64,000 nucleotides of DNA, from assembly GCA_963576565.1 (NCBI GenBank), contig OY755046.1, positions 72,719,719 to 72,783,718 of the forward strand, given 5' to 3'. Below, one piece after another: positions 30,936-43,400 of this stretch (the stretch's first letter is position 1; each line of letters begins with the position of its first letter). The notes beneath the pieces were generated by a model. That model worked only from the letters and a program-made list of their open reading frames with translations, did not search any database and was not told where the DNA came from. The translations under genes were made by a program, and so were the position numbers. This DNA comes from Aspidapion aeneum. Its lineage: Eukaryota; Arthropoda; Insecta; Coleoptera; Brentidae.

Positions 30936-33413
30936 GTTTATCTCCTGCTATGGCCCTGTGACCTTGTTAGAAATCTGTGGATACAGAAAAGTGTAGCTAC
31001 TTAAAAAAACTGAGAGAGAGCTGAAAGAATGGCAGGGATAAAAGACCGTCACATTATCTATCTTCTCTATGAATGTGACCTTGTTAAAAATCGTTTTTAA
31101 TTGCTTTTACTGTCATCTTGTATAGATTTCTTAAATTCGATGGGATCTGTGGATACAAAAAAGTGTAGCTACTTAAAAAAAACTGAGAGAGAGCGGAAAG
31201 AATGGCAGGGATAAAAGACCGTCACATTATCTATCTTCTCTAAGAGTTTGTCTCTTCTGTTTTGGCCCTGTGACCTTGTTAAAAACCGTTTTTAACTCCT
31301 GTTGTCATTTTGTATAGATTTCTTAAATTCGATGGTATCTGTGAATACAGAAAAGTGTAGCTACTTAAAGAAAAAACTGAGAGAGAGCTAAAAGAATGGC
31401 AGGGATAAAAGACCGTCATATTCTCTATCTTCTCTAAGAGTTTGTCTCTTCTGCTATGGCCCTGCGACCTTGTTAAAAACCGTTTTTACTTGCTTTTACA
31501 GTCATCTTGTATAGATTTCTTGAATTCGATGGTATCTGTAAATACAGAAAAGTGTAGCTACTTAAAAAAAACTAAGAGAGAGCTGAAAGAAGGGCAGGGA
31601 AAAAAGACCGTCACATTATCTAACTTCTCTAAGAGTTTGTCTCTCCTGCTATGGCCCTGTGACCTTGTTAAAAACCATTTTTAATTGCTTTTACAGTCAT
31701 CTTGTATATATTTCTTAAATTCGATGGTATCTGTGAATACAGAAAAGTGTAGCTACTTAAAAAAAACTGAAAGAGAGCGAAAAGAATTGCAGGGATAAAA
31801 GACTGTCACATTATCTATCTTTTCTATGAGTTTGTCTCTTCTGCTATGGCTCTGTGACCTTGTTAAAAACCGTTTTTAACTCCTGTTACAGTCATTTTGT
31901 ATAGATTTCTTAAATTCGATGGTATCTGTGAATACAGAAAAGTGTAGCTACTTAAAAAAAACTGAAAGAGTGGAAAGAATGGCAGGGATAAAAGACCGTC
32001 ACATTCTCTATCTTCTCTATGAGTTTGTCTCTTCTGCTATGGCCCTGCGACCTTGTTAAAAACCGTTTTTAATTACTGTTACAGTCATTTTGTATAGATT
32101 TCTTCAATTCGATGGTATCTGTGAATACAGAAAAGTGTAGCTACTTAAAAGAAACTGAGAGAGAGCTGAAAGAATGGCAGGGATAAAAGACCGTCACATT
32201 CTCTATCTTCTCTAAGAGTTTGTCTCTTCTGCTATGGCCCTGCGACCTTGTTAAAAACCGTTTTTACTTGCTTTTACAGTCATCTTGTATAGATTTCTTG
32301 AATTCGATGATATCTGTAAATACAGAAAAGTGTAGCTACTTAAAAATAACTGAGGAGAGCTGAAAGAAGGGCAGGGAAAAAAGACCGTCACATTATCTAT
32401 CTTCTCTAAGAGTTTGTCTCTCCTGCTATGGCCCTGTGACCTTCTTAAAAACCGTTTTAGTTACTTTTACAGTCATCTTGTATAGATTTCTGAAGATCGA
32501 TGGTATCTGCGGATACAGAAAAGTGTAGCTACTTAAAAAAACTGAGAGAGAGCTTGAAGAATGGCAGGGATAAAAGACCGTCACATTATCTATCTTCTCT
32601 AAGAGTTTTTCTCTCCTGCTATGGTGCTGTGACCTTGTTAAAAATCATTTTGATTGTTTTTACTGTCATTTTGCATAGATTTCTTAAATTCGATGGTATC
32701 TGTGAATACAGAAAAGTGTAGCTACCTAAAAAAAACTGAGAGAGAGCTGAAAGAATGACAGGGATAAAAGACCGTCACATTATCTATCTTCTCTAAGAGT
32801 TTGTCTCTCCTGCTATAGCCCTGTGACCTTGTTAAAAACGGGTTTTAATTGCTTTTACAGCAATCTTGTATATATTTCTTAAATTCAATGGTATCTGTGA
32901 ATACAGAAAAGTGTAGCTACTTAAAAAAAAACTGAGAGAGAGCTGAAAGAATGGCAGGGATAAAAGACCGTCACATTATCTATCTTCTCTAAGAGTTTGT
33001 CTCTCCTGCTATGACCCTGCGATCTTGTTAAAAACCGTTTTTACTTGTTTTTACAGTCATCTTGTATAGATTTCTTAAATTCGATGGTATCTGTGAATAC
33101 AGAAAAGTGTAGCTACTTAAAAAAAACTGAGAGAGAGCTAAAAGAATGGCAGGGATAAAAGACCGTCACATTATCTATCTTTTCTATGAGTTTGTCTCTC
33201 CTGCTATGGCCCTGTGACCTTGTTAAAAACCGTTTTTAATTTCTTTTGCAGTCATCTTGTATATATTTCTTAAATTCGATGGTATCTGTGAATACAGAAA
33301 AGTGTAGCTACTTAAAAAAAAACTGAGAGAGAGCGGAAAGAATGGCAGGGATAAAAGACCGTCACATTATCTATCTTCTCTAAGAGTTTGTCTCTCCTGC
33401 TATGGCCCTGTGT
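30936..33413. repeat. Satellite-like array of a 194-bp unit, about 13 copies
   Basis: Anchors such as ACAGAAAAGTGTAGCTACTT recur about every 190-196 bp (near 31151, 31340, 31533, 31729, 31925, 32121, 32315, 32510, 32704, 32898, 33092, 33286). Each unit also contains GCTATGGCCCTGTGACCTTG, GATAAAAGACCGTCACATTA and TCTTCTCTAAGAGTTTGTC. The first unit is internally deleted. Units differ by scattered substitutions and small A-run changes. Confidence 0.95.
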
Positions 33414-33925
33414 GACAATCTGACGACGTATCTGAAAATCCCATCAAGCGTTTTTCACTAATGACTTCCTAACGACTTCTTTCCGACTTCGCTAAAAACA
33501 CTGCTAAACTCCCAGTATTCCTGCATTCAGTTGCATTTGATATAATAGTATGACAATAGACACGTCTATTTCTGATATAAGAGTTAGAAATCTGCAGCAT
33601 CTCATCTCAAAAGCGTAAAGTGCTGAAAAAAGTTGATTTCTGTTATTACAGGTCACTGCTTCTTTGGAGCACATAATGTGTACGTACATAGAATTTCTTT
33701 TTATATCAAATTTAGTAAACATATTTTCTCGATAAAATTATCTTCCCTCAAAGGAAGTGGACTTGATTGAACGACAACGTTTGATTTCCAGCAATCTTTC
33801 ATTTTTTTTTATATTAATTTTGAAAAAAGTTCGTATTTCAAAACAAAAAACTAAACTAAAAGTTATAATTTTCTTTTATATTTCAGCCTATTTACCCCAG
33901 ATCAAATACATTAGAGCATAAATAA
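33414..33925. other. Unique AT-rich stretch between satellite and foldback
   Basis: No ORF of interest. TTAGAGCATAAAT at 33911 is mirrored by ATTTATGCTCTAA at 36093, so the foldback that follows may originally have extended outward on both sides. Confidence 0.4.
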
Positions 33926-35852
33926 GGGGCATACCCATGCATTATCACACGCGATGCAAAGTTTGAGTTGTGCAAAGTTTGTGCAAGTTGTGCAAAGTTT
34001 GTGCAAAATTGTGCAAGTTGTGCAAAGTTTGTGCAAGTTGTGCAAAGTTTGAGTTTCATACCCATGCATTCTCACACGCGATACTTGAAGCCATATTTAA
34101 TTCTTAATGTTAGTACAATGAATAGAGGAGTTTTACCCTACAAGAGGTCCGGTAGTTCTGAATTTTATATATGTTATTAAGGTCGAAAGGGTAGTTGTTA
34201 AAAATCTGAGTTTTCGTCACCCCCACCCCTGTGCTTCCTCCGCCATCTTGAAAAAACCATAAAAAATTGGCACTTTTTGTAGTTTTTTGTCTGTAACTTC
34301 GTTCCAGTACACTAAATCGCAAAAAGAGTATTTTAGAGGATATAATTATCTACAATTGAACCTCTTCAAAAACCCCCCCAGACCCCCCAAAATCTAACAT
34401 ATTTAGGTTTTCTCAAATTTTCTCAAAAAATACGCTTCTAAGAGAAAAATATGTAATATACTTTATTGTAGACAATGAAATTTCCTTTTGAAAAAGGTAC
34501 AACTCGATGGGGGTCAGCTATTTATAAACACTTCAGCAGCGTCCGTTAATTGAAGTAATTTAAAAAAGTCAAAAAATATCCATGTTTTTTCCATGATTTA
34601 TTAGATTTTTTTTAAACCAAGGTTTATAGAACAAAGTGTGTTATAAATTATTGTAGCATATAAAATTTCCGTTAAAATGCTGTACAAGAAATTCGGACTG
34701 GTTTCATGGTTATAAATTAAGAGGCGCCCGTAAATTTAACCAATTTTAAAAAATCACAAATTAAAATATTTTTGTTACAAGTTTTATCTATTTTTTTCAA
34801 AAACAGCCTAATTTGAAAAAATGCTATGATGCACTTTATTGACAGTAAAATTCTCTTTTCAACATTGTATAACTCGATGGGGTTTGACTTACAATGAACC
34901 CACCAGCGACGTCCGTAAATGGGGGCCATTTAATAAAAAAAAATTTAAATTATGTTTTGCACAGGTTTTATTTGATTTTTTGAAAACCATGTTCTTTATC
35001 AAAAAAAAAATCACAAATTAAAATATTTTTGTTACAAGTTTTATCTAATTTTTTCAAAAACAGCCTAATTTGAAAAAATGCTATGATGCACTTTATTGAC
35101 AGTAAAATTCTCTTTTCAACATTGTATAACTCGATGGGGTTTGACTTACAATGAACCCACCAGCGACGTTCGTAAATGGGGGCCATTTAATAAAAAAAAA
35201 TTTAAATTATGTTTTGCACAGGTTTTATTTGATTTTTTGAAAACCATGTTCTTTATCAAAAAAATAATTTTTTACTTCATTGTAGATAATAAATTAAACG
35301 CTGTGTAACATGGTAAAAAATATTTCATATTTACCACTCCAGTGGTGTGCTTAATTTAAAACAATTTTTTTTTAATCACAAATTTTTTAAAATTGGGTTA
35401 ATTTACGGGCGCCTGTGAAGTTATTACCATGAAACCAATCCGACTTTGTTATACACCATTTAAAAGTAAATTTTATTATCTACAATAAAGTATAAAACAC
35501 ATTTTTTGATAAAGGGCTTGGTTTTTAAGAAAATCGAATAAAATATGTAACACTTTTCATGATGTCCACAATAAATCTGCACAATTATTAATTTTCAAAA
35601 AATTACAATTTGAATCCACAATTTGATAAATTTTCGCCCAATCAACTAGTTTTTAGAAAAAAATAATAGACATAACCCTAAACTTTTGACAATTGTCAAA
35701 TGATGTAGTGACGTATCGGAGTATGTTCCAGAACCATCGAAACTAACGCATGCGCAGTAACCGAAACCCTGCCTATCCGAAAAAGGAACATTAAGAATTA
35801 AATAGGGGTCTTGGCTTCAAGTTTCGCGTGTGAGAATGCATGAGTATGCCCC
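33926..35852. mobile_element. 1.9-kb foldback element with internal 257-bp duplication
   Basis: Ends GGGGCATACCCATGCATT and its complement (GGGGCATACTCATGCATT) enclose further inverted pairs: CTTGAAGCCA, TTTAATTCTTAATGTT, GGCGCCCGTAAATTTAAC and ACTTTATTGTAGA. Near the left end, a GTGCAAAGTTTGTGCAAGTT tandem splits a duplicated terminus. In the middle, a 257-bp unit is directly duplicated (about 34754-35010 and 35011-35267), nearly identical. No transposase. Confidence 0.78.
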
Positions 35853-37513
35853 ATATTTCCCTATTGCGCGGGAGAACGGAGACAAGTCGAAAAATTAGCA
35901 TTTTGAGTTAACTAGCTTTTGAGGGTTTTGTATTGTGTTTTGTATTTTTTTAAAAGAATTTCATGTAAATAAAAACTGCTTTATAAATTAAAATTGTTAA
36001 TATTGTTTTTTTTTGGTCAGGAAATGAACTATGAAATGTGCAAAAAAGTTTAACTGGCAATTTCTCAAAAATGTGTTCTCCCGCGCAAGGGGGATTTATG
36101 CTCTAACCTATTTGGACTGACCTGACCTGTCAGAGTGTTTATACCGCGGCCTCCTAGATGTCTCTTGTTGAGCATGCCGTCACGTCAGCCTTTTTTGGAT
36201 CGACCCCGGCGAAAAAAAAACTAAAAACGATCCTAACAGTTTTTAAAAAAAAGTTTTGAGTCAATAGAAAAGAGTGCCTATAGTCCATGAAAAATGATTT
36301 TAAATGTGGTCATAGGTCAGTGCAGTGCAACAAAGACAAATTTAAAGTTTATTTTTGTCGAAAGCAATACCTGCTGTAAAAAAACAAGTTGCTTCAAAAT
36401 AAAATTTTAATAAATAAAAAAATTTTATAATTTTTTTTTTAAATAAAAAAGTTTCATAAATATAAAGTTGTAGGCCCGCTTTCAATATGCGGACTTTTTA
36501 AAAAGCCCTCGTAGATTAGAAACGGATAGCTTTATCAAGCTTTTACCACCTCCCAAAAATCGAATTTGGGACACCACAGGGTTGTTTGCTTGCAGTAAAA
36601 AAAGCGATAACTGCAATGGACTGTATATATTTTTATTAAACGAAATCTCGAACAAACATAATAATTAATACGGAATCACGAAAATTGCTGTAATCACAGT
36701 CGAAAACAAGAGTACTCACCAATGTGCAGCCAATTTCTTCACGTCTCAGGAGCCCCTGTCAGGATCTAATGATAACACCACGTAGCTGAAGGGCCGAAGA
36801 TTCCAGATCTATGGTTTTTAGTCCACAAACCGAGTACTTTCAAGTATAGAAAATTGTAATAAATTAGAGAAAGTAATTAACACGGCATTTTCTCGAGGCA
36901 GTCGTGAAGGAATCTCTCTGATTCTTGTTGCTCATGTCCCAAGTGCAGAAAAATGTACCTTGCTTCTAGTCCAATTGTGTGGTTCTAAATTTTAAAAAGA
37001 ACCGCGAAATTTAGCGCAAGCTAACAAGGGTGTCAAATGTACAGACATTTTTCTTTCAAGTGTCAACACCTACAGTAGGCTAGCTACGAAAAAAACCCCG
37101 TCTGCAAGTCGACATTTTGATACAATTTTGTTTGGGGCTGTTAGAAGAATTTTTCGATACGCCTATGTGGTAAAAATGGGGTTAGTGTTGTTATATAGGT
37201 TATGCTCGGTGAAGTGTGCCCTATTGGCTCTACGCAAAGTTTTTTTTCAATACTCGGTTTGAAAACTTTTTTGAAAAATGGCATTTTAACCGGCCAACGC
37301 TTTGTAAAGTGGAAAGAAAATAAATGATGAAGTTTTTTAAATTTTCAGGAAATTTCAATGAATAAAAAAAACAAATTTTTTTCTTCTGTAGGGATTTTAT
37401 TTATTAAGCTATTTATTATCGGGGATAATTTTTATGAAAGGTTGTTGATAATAATTTTATTTTAGTTCGAAGAACGAGTAAAATTGAACAATAAGCTGGA
37501 ATAAAAATAATAC
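35853..37513. other. AT-rich stretch; small inverted element at about 35866-36095
   Basis: TTGCGCGGGAGAAC near 35864 and GTTCTCCCGCGCAA near 36078 form an inverted pair enclosing about 230 bp, probably a MITE. On the minus strand a donor-like TTGGTGAGTACT occurs at about 36724, but the upstream sequence has stops in all frames, so no exon is called. Nothing else recognised. Confidence 0.4.
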
Positions 37514-38774
37514 AAACAGTAGATATAAGCTAAGCAGAATATACGGTAAAATAATAAGAAATAAAGTAGAGAGCGAATATAAAGACATGGAGGCAGAAGA
37601 ACAAGCTGGTTTCAGGGCGGGTAGATCGACTTCAGATCATCTCTTTTGTATAACCCAAGTTATTGAAAAGAAAATGGCATACAGACAAGAGCTGCATCTG
37701 CTTTACGTGAATTTGCAGAAGGCATATGATAGTATACCACTAAATCTACTTTGGAAAGCGTTGGAAAACACAAACATAAGCATGCAACTAATTAAGGCCA
37801 TCAAAGAGTTATACCGTAATAGTAAGGCAAAAGTTAAAATAAAAGCAAAACTAACCAAAGGCTTTCAAGTAAATAAAGGTCTTAAACAAGGTTGCTGTAT
37901 CTCGCCTACGCTCTTCAAGATATAGTTGGAACTTGGAGTCCTTAAAGTATGGAAGAGAAAATGCCAAAACATGGGAATTCCGTTGGACGAAACCACCTTG
38001 TATACTTTATGTTTCGCCGATGGTCAGATAGTAGTGGCTCAGGATTATGACGACCTCGAATATATGACACGAAAACTAATAGAAGAGTACAATAAATGGG
38101 GACTAGAGGTTAATCTCAATAAGACAGAGTATATGTGTATCGGTGGAATGAAACCGGATCTAATCTTAAATACTGGGCAGCGAATTCAGTACTGTGATGA
38201 GTATAAATATTTAGGTCTAAAAATTACAGCTGACGGAACACTAGACAAAGCTATAAAAGATCGAAACGTACAAGGAAGAAAAGCAATAACTTTATTAAAT
38301 GGAATAATTTGGGACCAAAGTATATCAAAACATAACAAAAAGCTTATATATTACACCATTGTAAAAAGTATTATTACATACGACTCAGAAGTATGGCCAA
38401 TCAAGGATAGAACAGAAAAAATGCTTTCCGCTACGGAGATGGACTATTGGAGATGAGCAGCAGGGAAATCAAAAAGAGAAAGAGTTACAAATCAAAGAAT
38501 AAGAGAAATTATGACAGTGGGTGAACGTACTTTAGTGGATGATATAAGAACAAAACAACTGGTGTGGTACGGACATGTACAAAGAATGAATGATGAAAGA
38601 CTACCTAAACAAATACTACAATGGAAACCAATTGGCCGAAGAAAACGAGGACGGCCAAGGAGAAGCTGGAGAGAAGGAACAGACAGTGAAATAAGAATAA
38701 GAGGCCTAGATGATGAATTATGGGCAAACAGAAACGAGTGGAGATTGGGTATCGGAAGACGTAGAACGTTGTGA
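37514..38774 (+). pseudogene. LINE-X relative, RT to C-terminus in one frame with two stop codons and a mutated FADD box
   Basis: One frame runs from about 37514 to the natural stop at 38772, broken only by TAG (37923) and TGA (38454). Order: LSRIYGKIIRNK, EEQAGFRAGRSTSDHLFC, LLYVNLQKAYDSIPLNLLW, KGLKQGCCISPTLFKI, then after the first stop LCFADGQIVVAQDYDDLE, WGLEVNLNKTEYMCIG and YKYLGLKITADGTL, and after the second stop VWYGHVQRMNDERLPKQ with KPIGRRKRGRPRRSW. The active-site FADD is FADG, losing a catalytic Asp. The sequence differs from copies A-E, so it is a subfamily or sister family. Endonuclease domain absent. It ends in a (TA)n tract. Confidence 0.9.
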
Positions 38775-38783
38775 AACCGATAA

Positions 38784-38831
38784 ATATATATATATATATA
38801 TATATATAGATATATATATATATATATATAG
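38784..38831. repeat. (TA)n microsatellite at the LINE 3' end
   Basis: Two TA runs separated by single G's (TATAGATATA). They follow the LINE-X stop codon by about ten bases, so they probably descend from the retrotransposon's 3' tail. Confidence 0.9.
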
Positions 38832-38836
38832 ATATT

Positions 38837-39190
38837 TTTTAAAGGATTTTTTGTTTCTCGAAGTATTCTCCACAAAAATTAATGCACTTTTACATGCGCT
38901 CAAACCAGTTATCAAAGCTGTAATTCCACTCGTTTGTTGGTACTGTCAAAATTGAATTCTTGAAGGCGTCGACTGCTTCCTCTGGTGACTGAAATCTTTG
39001 ACCACGCACTCCATTCTTGATTTTCGGAAAAGTATAGAAATCGTTGAGACTTAGGTCGGGACTGTATGGAGGATGGTCCAACAATTCGACGTTTTGTTGG
39101 GTTAAAAATCCTATGATTTTTGTGCTTTGTGCGAACTTTCAGTGTCTTGGTGGAGGATGATTCGTCATTCGGGGGTAGTGTTTGAAGCTC
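38837..39190 (-). pseudogene. C-terminal fragment of a mariner transposase
   Basis: The minus strand reads QQNVELLDHPPYSPDLSLND, then FYTFPKIKNGVRGQRFQSP, EEAVDAFKNSILTVPTNEW and NYSFDNWFERM, stop, KCINFCGEYFEKQKIL, stop. HPPYSPDL....F..FP.+K..L+G+RF...E.. is the C-terminal signature of mariner transposases, including the last catalytic Asp. Upstream, a DESSSTKT segment in another frame corresponds to the region of the preceding catalytic Asp (HDNA..HT). There is at least one frameshift and an in-frame stop, and the N-terminal two thirds are missing. Reads toward and ends at the (TA)n tract. Confidence 0.85.
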
Positions 39191-40492
39191 AGCAATTACT
39201 TTCGGCAAACAAATGAAGAGCTCTCGGGAATAAGGATGAAAGTCCATTTTTTTCAAATTTTAGATTTTGACAAATTTGTATTCTCTGATATTTTTTTCAT
39301 CTATAACGAATGAAAAATCTTAAAATAAAAGTCTTTTTCAAATTAGAAAAATTAAAAAACTATTTAATCTCTTGCGGGAAAAAAGATGATAGTCCACAAC
39401 AGGGGCATCTTTGCGAAGTTCTCGGGAAAAAAGATAAAAGTCCATTTCATGGTAACGTGTATATGGTAAGTTTTTTTATAGAAAGATAAGATTTAAAAAA
39501 ATGCCATTCAATTTTATTAAAAGTTAAAGAGTTTTGGAGAGTGTAGGTGGTTGCGCTAAAATGGATAATAAATTTAAAAAAATTAAATCCTATGGAAGAG
39601 TTAGTGATGTTGCAAAGAAGTTAAGACTGGCAAGTGATACAGTAGGAGATGATTGCAGATGTACAGTTTATGGGGACGTAGGGTAGTCAACATGAAAAAA
39701 GTTAAATTTCATTATAATAATCAAGAATTTTATTTTTGTTTTAATATTTTGCGATATATTATTTGTTGAATTTTTAATTAATATTTATTTTGCAACATCT
39801 TTTATACATTCTATACGAATAAAAGTTATTTTCAAGTAATATATTATCAAAAAACAGACGTCTAGCTTTTTCCGATCATTTTTTAAGATTGATCCTGTCG
39901 TGGACTATCATATTTCTTCCCGGGAACTACCGTCATTCGACAGAATAGGAAGCCATAATTACCAATCAGTTCTAGTAGTCTACAAATAGTTAATAGAACT
40001 GTAATTTGGAGTCTTTGGGCTAAATAAAGTATATTATGTTTGGTTCCAAATCACCCTGGATATTTCAAAAAAGTAATTTTAAATCTAAAAATTGATTTAT
40101 TGAACATTTTCAGTTTTTGGACTTTCATCTTTTTTTCCGAGAGTTCTTCAAATGGTGATGTACCATTCGGCAGTAACAGTTCTTTGATCTGCCAAAGGCA
40201 TTGTTCTTACATGACTTGTTTTTCACAAATATCGCGACCATCTTTTTAGATACACTTCGAGAACGGATGACTTTTGTCGGCTTTTCTTCATCTCGCCAAA
40301 CACATGACTGACATTTATTTTCGGGTTCATCTGAGTAAATAAAATAATTAAAACATATTCACAACACAAGAATGGCAGACAAAAAATATATTTTCGAACC
40401 TCTAATTAATTCTCTATCCAGTGCAATTTGTCCCATTAAAATCGATTGTATAGTTTAAAAGTTATAATGAAAAGGCCCACCCGGTATATGTA
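39191..40492. other. Stretch with five copies of a CTCGGGAAAAAAGATGAAAGTCCA-type motif in mirror arrangement
   Basis: Copies lie near 39222, 39373 and 39419 on the plus strand, and near 39905 and 40120 on the minus strand, so the region is loosely palindromic around 39.65 kb. A short coding-like remnant sits at its centre (39561-39686). It may be a decayed transposon. No complete gene. Confidence 0.45.
39561..39686 (+). pseudogene. Short coding-like remnant (41 aa), unidentified
   Basis: An ATG-opened frame reads MDNKFKKIKSYGRVSDVAKK, then LRLASDTVGDDCRCTVYGDV. The segment 'KK...S..R...IAK.LRL....G.DC.C' resembles, from memory, the start of uncharacterised insect transposon-associated proteins with a cysteine pair, but I cannot verify this. 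It is followed by a stop. Position midway in the mirror-arranged motif block fits a gene remnant inside a decayed element. Confidence 0.35.
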
Positions 40493-43400
40493 CAGACTTA
40501 ATAATGGCGGCTGCCGTTTTCAGAAGAGCTTGGATAAGAATCCCAATACCGGCCGGATTTCGTGGCGCGTCGTTCAACACCGTGAAGTATAACCGTTTCT
40601 ATGTATTTCCATAGTATATGCAAAATAAACCGAAATTATTTATTTAACTTTATTGTAGAAAATTTAATTATCTTTTAAACGATGTATAACCTAAGTGGGC
40701 CAAGTCCACGGTTACCTTGCCCATGGGCACACTCCAAGTCAACGCCACGCTATATCAGCCTTAAAAACAGTTTTTTATAAATACATTACAATACAAAGGT
40801 CACAGTGTCGAACACCGAAATGAAAATGAAAAATGGAAGATGGAAAATGGAAAATGAAAAATGAAAAATGAAAAATAAAAAATAAAAAATAAAAAATAAA
40901 AAATAAAAAATAAAAAATAAAAAATAAAAAATAAAAAATAAAAAATAAAAAATAAAAAATAAAAAATAAAAAATAAAAAATAAAAAATAAAAAATAAAAA
41001 ATAAAAAATAAAAAATAAAAAATAAAAAATAAAAAATAAAAAATAAAAAATAAAAAATAAAAAATAAAAAATAAAAAATAAAAAATAAAAAATAAAAAAT
41101 AAAAAATAAAAAATAAAAAATAAAAAATAAAAAATAAAAAATAAAAAATAAAAAATAAAAAATAAAAAATAAAAAATAAAAAATAAAAAATAAAAAATAA
41201 AAAATAAAAAATAAAAAATAAAAAATAAAAAATAAAAAATAAAAAATAAAAAATAAAAAATAAAAAATAAAAAATAAAAAATAAAAAATAAAAAATAAAA
41301 AATAAAAAATAAAAAATAAAAAATAAAAAATAAAAAATAAAAAATAAAAAATAAAAAATAAAAAATAAAAAATAAAAAATAAAAAATAAAAAATAAAAAA
41401 TAAAAAATAAAAAATAAAAAATAAAAAATAAAAAATAAAAAATAAAAAATAAAAAATAAAAAATAAAAAATGAAAAATGAAAAATGAAAAATGAAAAATG
41501 AAAAATGAAAAATGAAAAATGAAAAATGAAAAATGAAAAATGAAAAATGAAAAATGAAAAATGAAAAATGAAAAATGAAAAATGAAAAATGAAAAATGAA
41601 AAATGAAAAATGAAAAATGAAAAATGAAAAATGAAAAATGAAAAATGAAAAATGAAAAATGAAAAATGAAAAATGAAAAATGAAAAATGAAAAATGAAAA
41701 ATGAAAAATGAAAAATGAAAAATGAAAAATGAAAAATGAAAAATGAAAAATGAAAAATGAAAAATGAAAAATGAAAAATGAAAAATGAAAAATGAAAAAT
41801 GAAAAATGAAAAATGAAAAATGAAAAATGAAAAATGAAAAATGAAAAATGAAAAATGAAAAATGAAAAATGAAAAATGAAAAATGAAAAATGAAAAATGA
41901 AAAATGAAAAATGAAAAATGAAAAATGAAAAATGAAAAATGAAAAATGAAAAATGAAAAATGAAAAATGAAAAATGAAAAATGAAAAATGAAAAATGAAA
42001 AATGAAAAATGAAAAATGAAAAATGAAAAATGAAAAATGAAAAATGAAAAATGAAAAATGAAAAATTGAAAATAAAAATTGAAAATTGAAAAATGAAAAT
42101 TGAAAAATGAAAAATGAAAAATGAAAAATGAAAAATGAAAAATGAAAAATGAAAAATGAAAAATGAAAAATGAAAAATGAAAAATTGAAAATAAAAATTG
42201 AAAATTGAAAAATGAAAAATTGAAAAATGAAAAATGAAAAATGAAAAATGAAAAATGAAAAATGAAAAATGAAAAATGAAAAATGAAAAATGAAAAATGA
42301 AAAATGAAAAATGAAAAATGAAAAATGAAAAATGAAAAATGAAAAATGAAAAATGAAAAATGAAAAATGAAAAATGAAAAATGAAAAATGAAAAATGAAA
42401 AATGAAAAATGAAAAATGAAAAATGAAAAATGAAAAATGAAAAATGAAAAATGAAAAATGAAAAATGAAAAATGAAAAATGAAAAATGAAAAATGAAAAA
42501 TGAAAAATGAAAAATGAAAAATGAAAAATGAAAAATGAAAAATGAAAAATGAAAAATGAAAAATGAAAAATGAAAAATGAAAAATGAAAAATGAAAAATG
42601 AAAAATGAAAAATGAAAAATGAAAAATGAAAAATGAAAAATGAAAAATGAAAAATGAAAAATGAAAAATGAAAAATGAAAAATTGAAAATAAAAAATGAA
42701 AAATGAAAAATGAAAAATGAAAAATGAAAAATGAAAAATGAAAAATGAAAAATGAAAAATGAAAAATGAAAAATGAAAAATGAAAAATGAAAAATGAAAA
42801 ATGAAAAATGAAAAATGAAAAATGAAAAATGAAAAATGAAAAATAAAAATTGAAAATTGAAAATTGAAAATAAAAATTGAAAATTGAAAAATGAAAAATT
42901 GAAAAATTGAAAAATGAAAAATGAAAAATGAAAAATGAAAAATGAAAAATGAAAATTGAAAAATGAAAAATGAAAAATGAAAAATGAAAAATGAAAAATG
43001 AAAAATGAAAAATGAAAAATGAAAAATGAAAAATGAAAAATGAAAAATGAAAATATAAAATGAAACATGAAACATGAAACATGAAACATGAAACATGAAA
43101 CATGAAACATGAAACATGAAACATGAAACATGAAACATGAAACATGAAACATGAAACATGAAAAATTAAAATTGAAAATTGAAAATTGAAAATTGAAAAT
43201 TGAAAATTGAAAATTGAAAATTGAAAATTGAAAATTGAAAATGAAAAATTGGAAAATGGAAAATGGAAAACGGAAAACGGAAAACGGAAAACGGAAAACG
43301 GAAAACTGAATGTTGAAAATTGAAAATTGAAAATTGAAAATTGAAAATGGAAATGAAAAATGAAAAATAGTTATTAATTTCAATAGCAAAAATTGCATTG

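Noticed and set aside
36724..36790. Minus-strand exon with donor-like TTGGTGAGTACT
   Set aside because: All frames upstream contain stops within a few codons and no convincing acceptor was seen; a non-coding exon cannot be excluded but is not supported.
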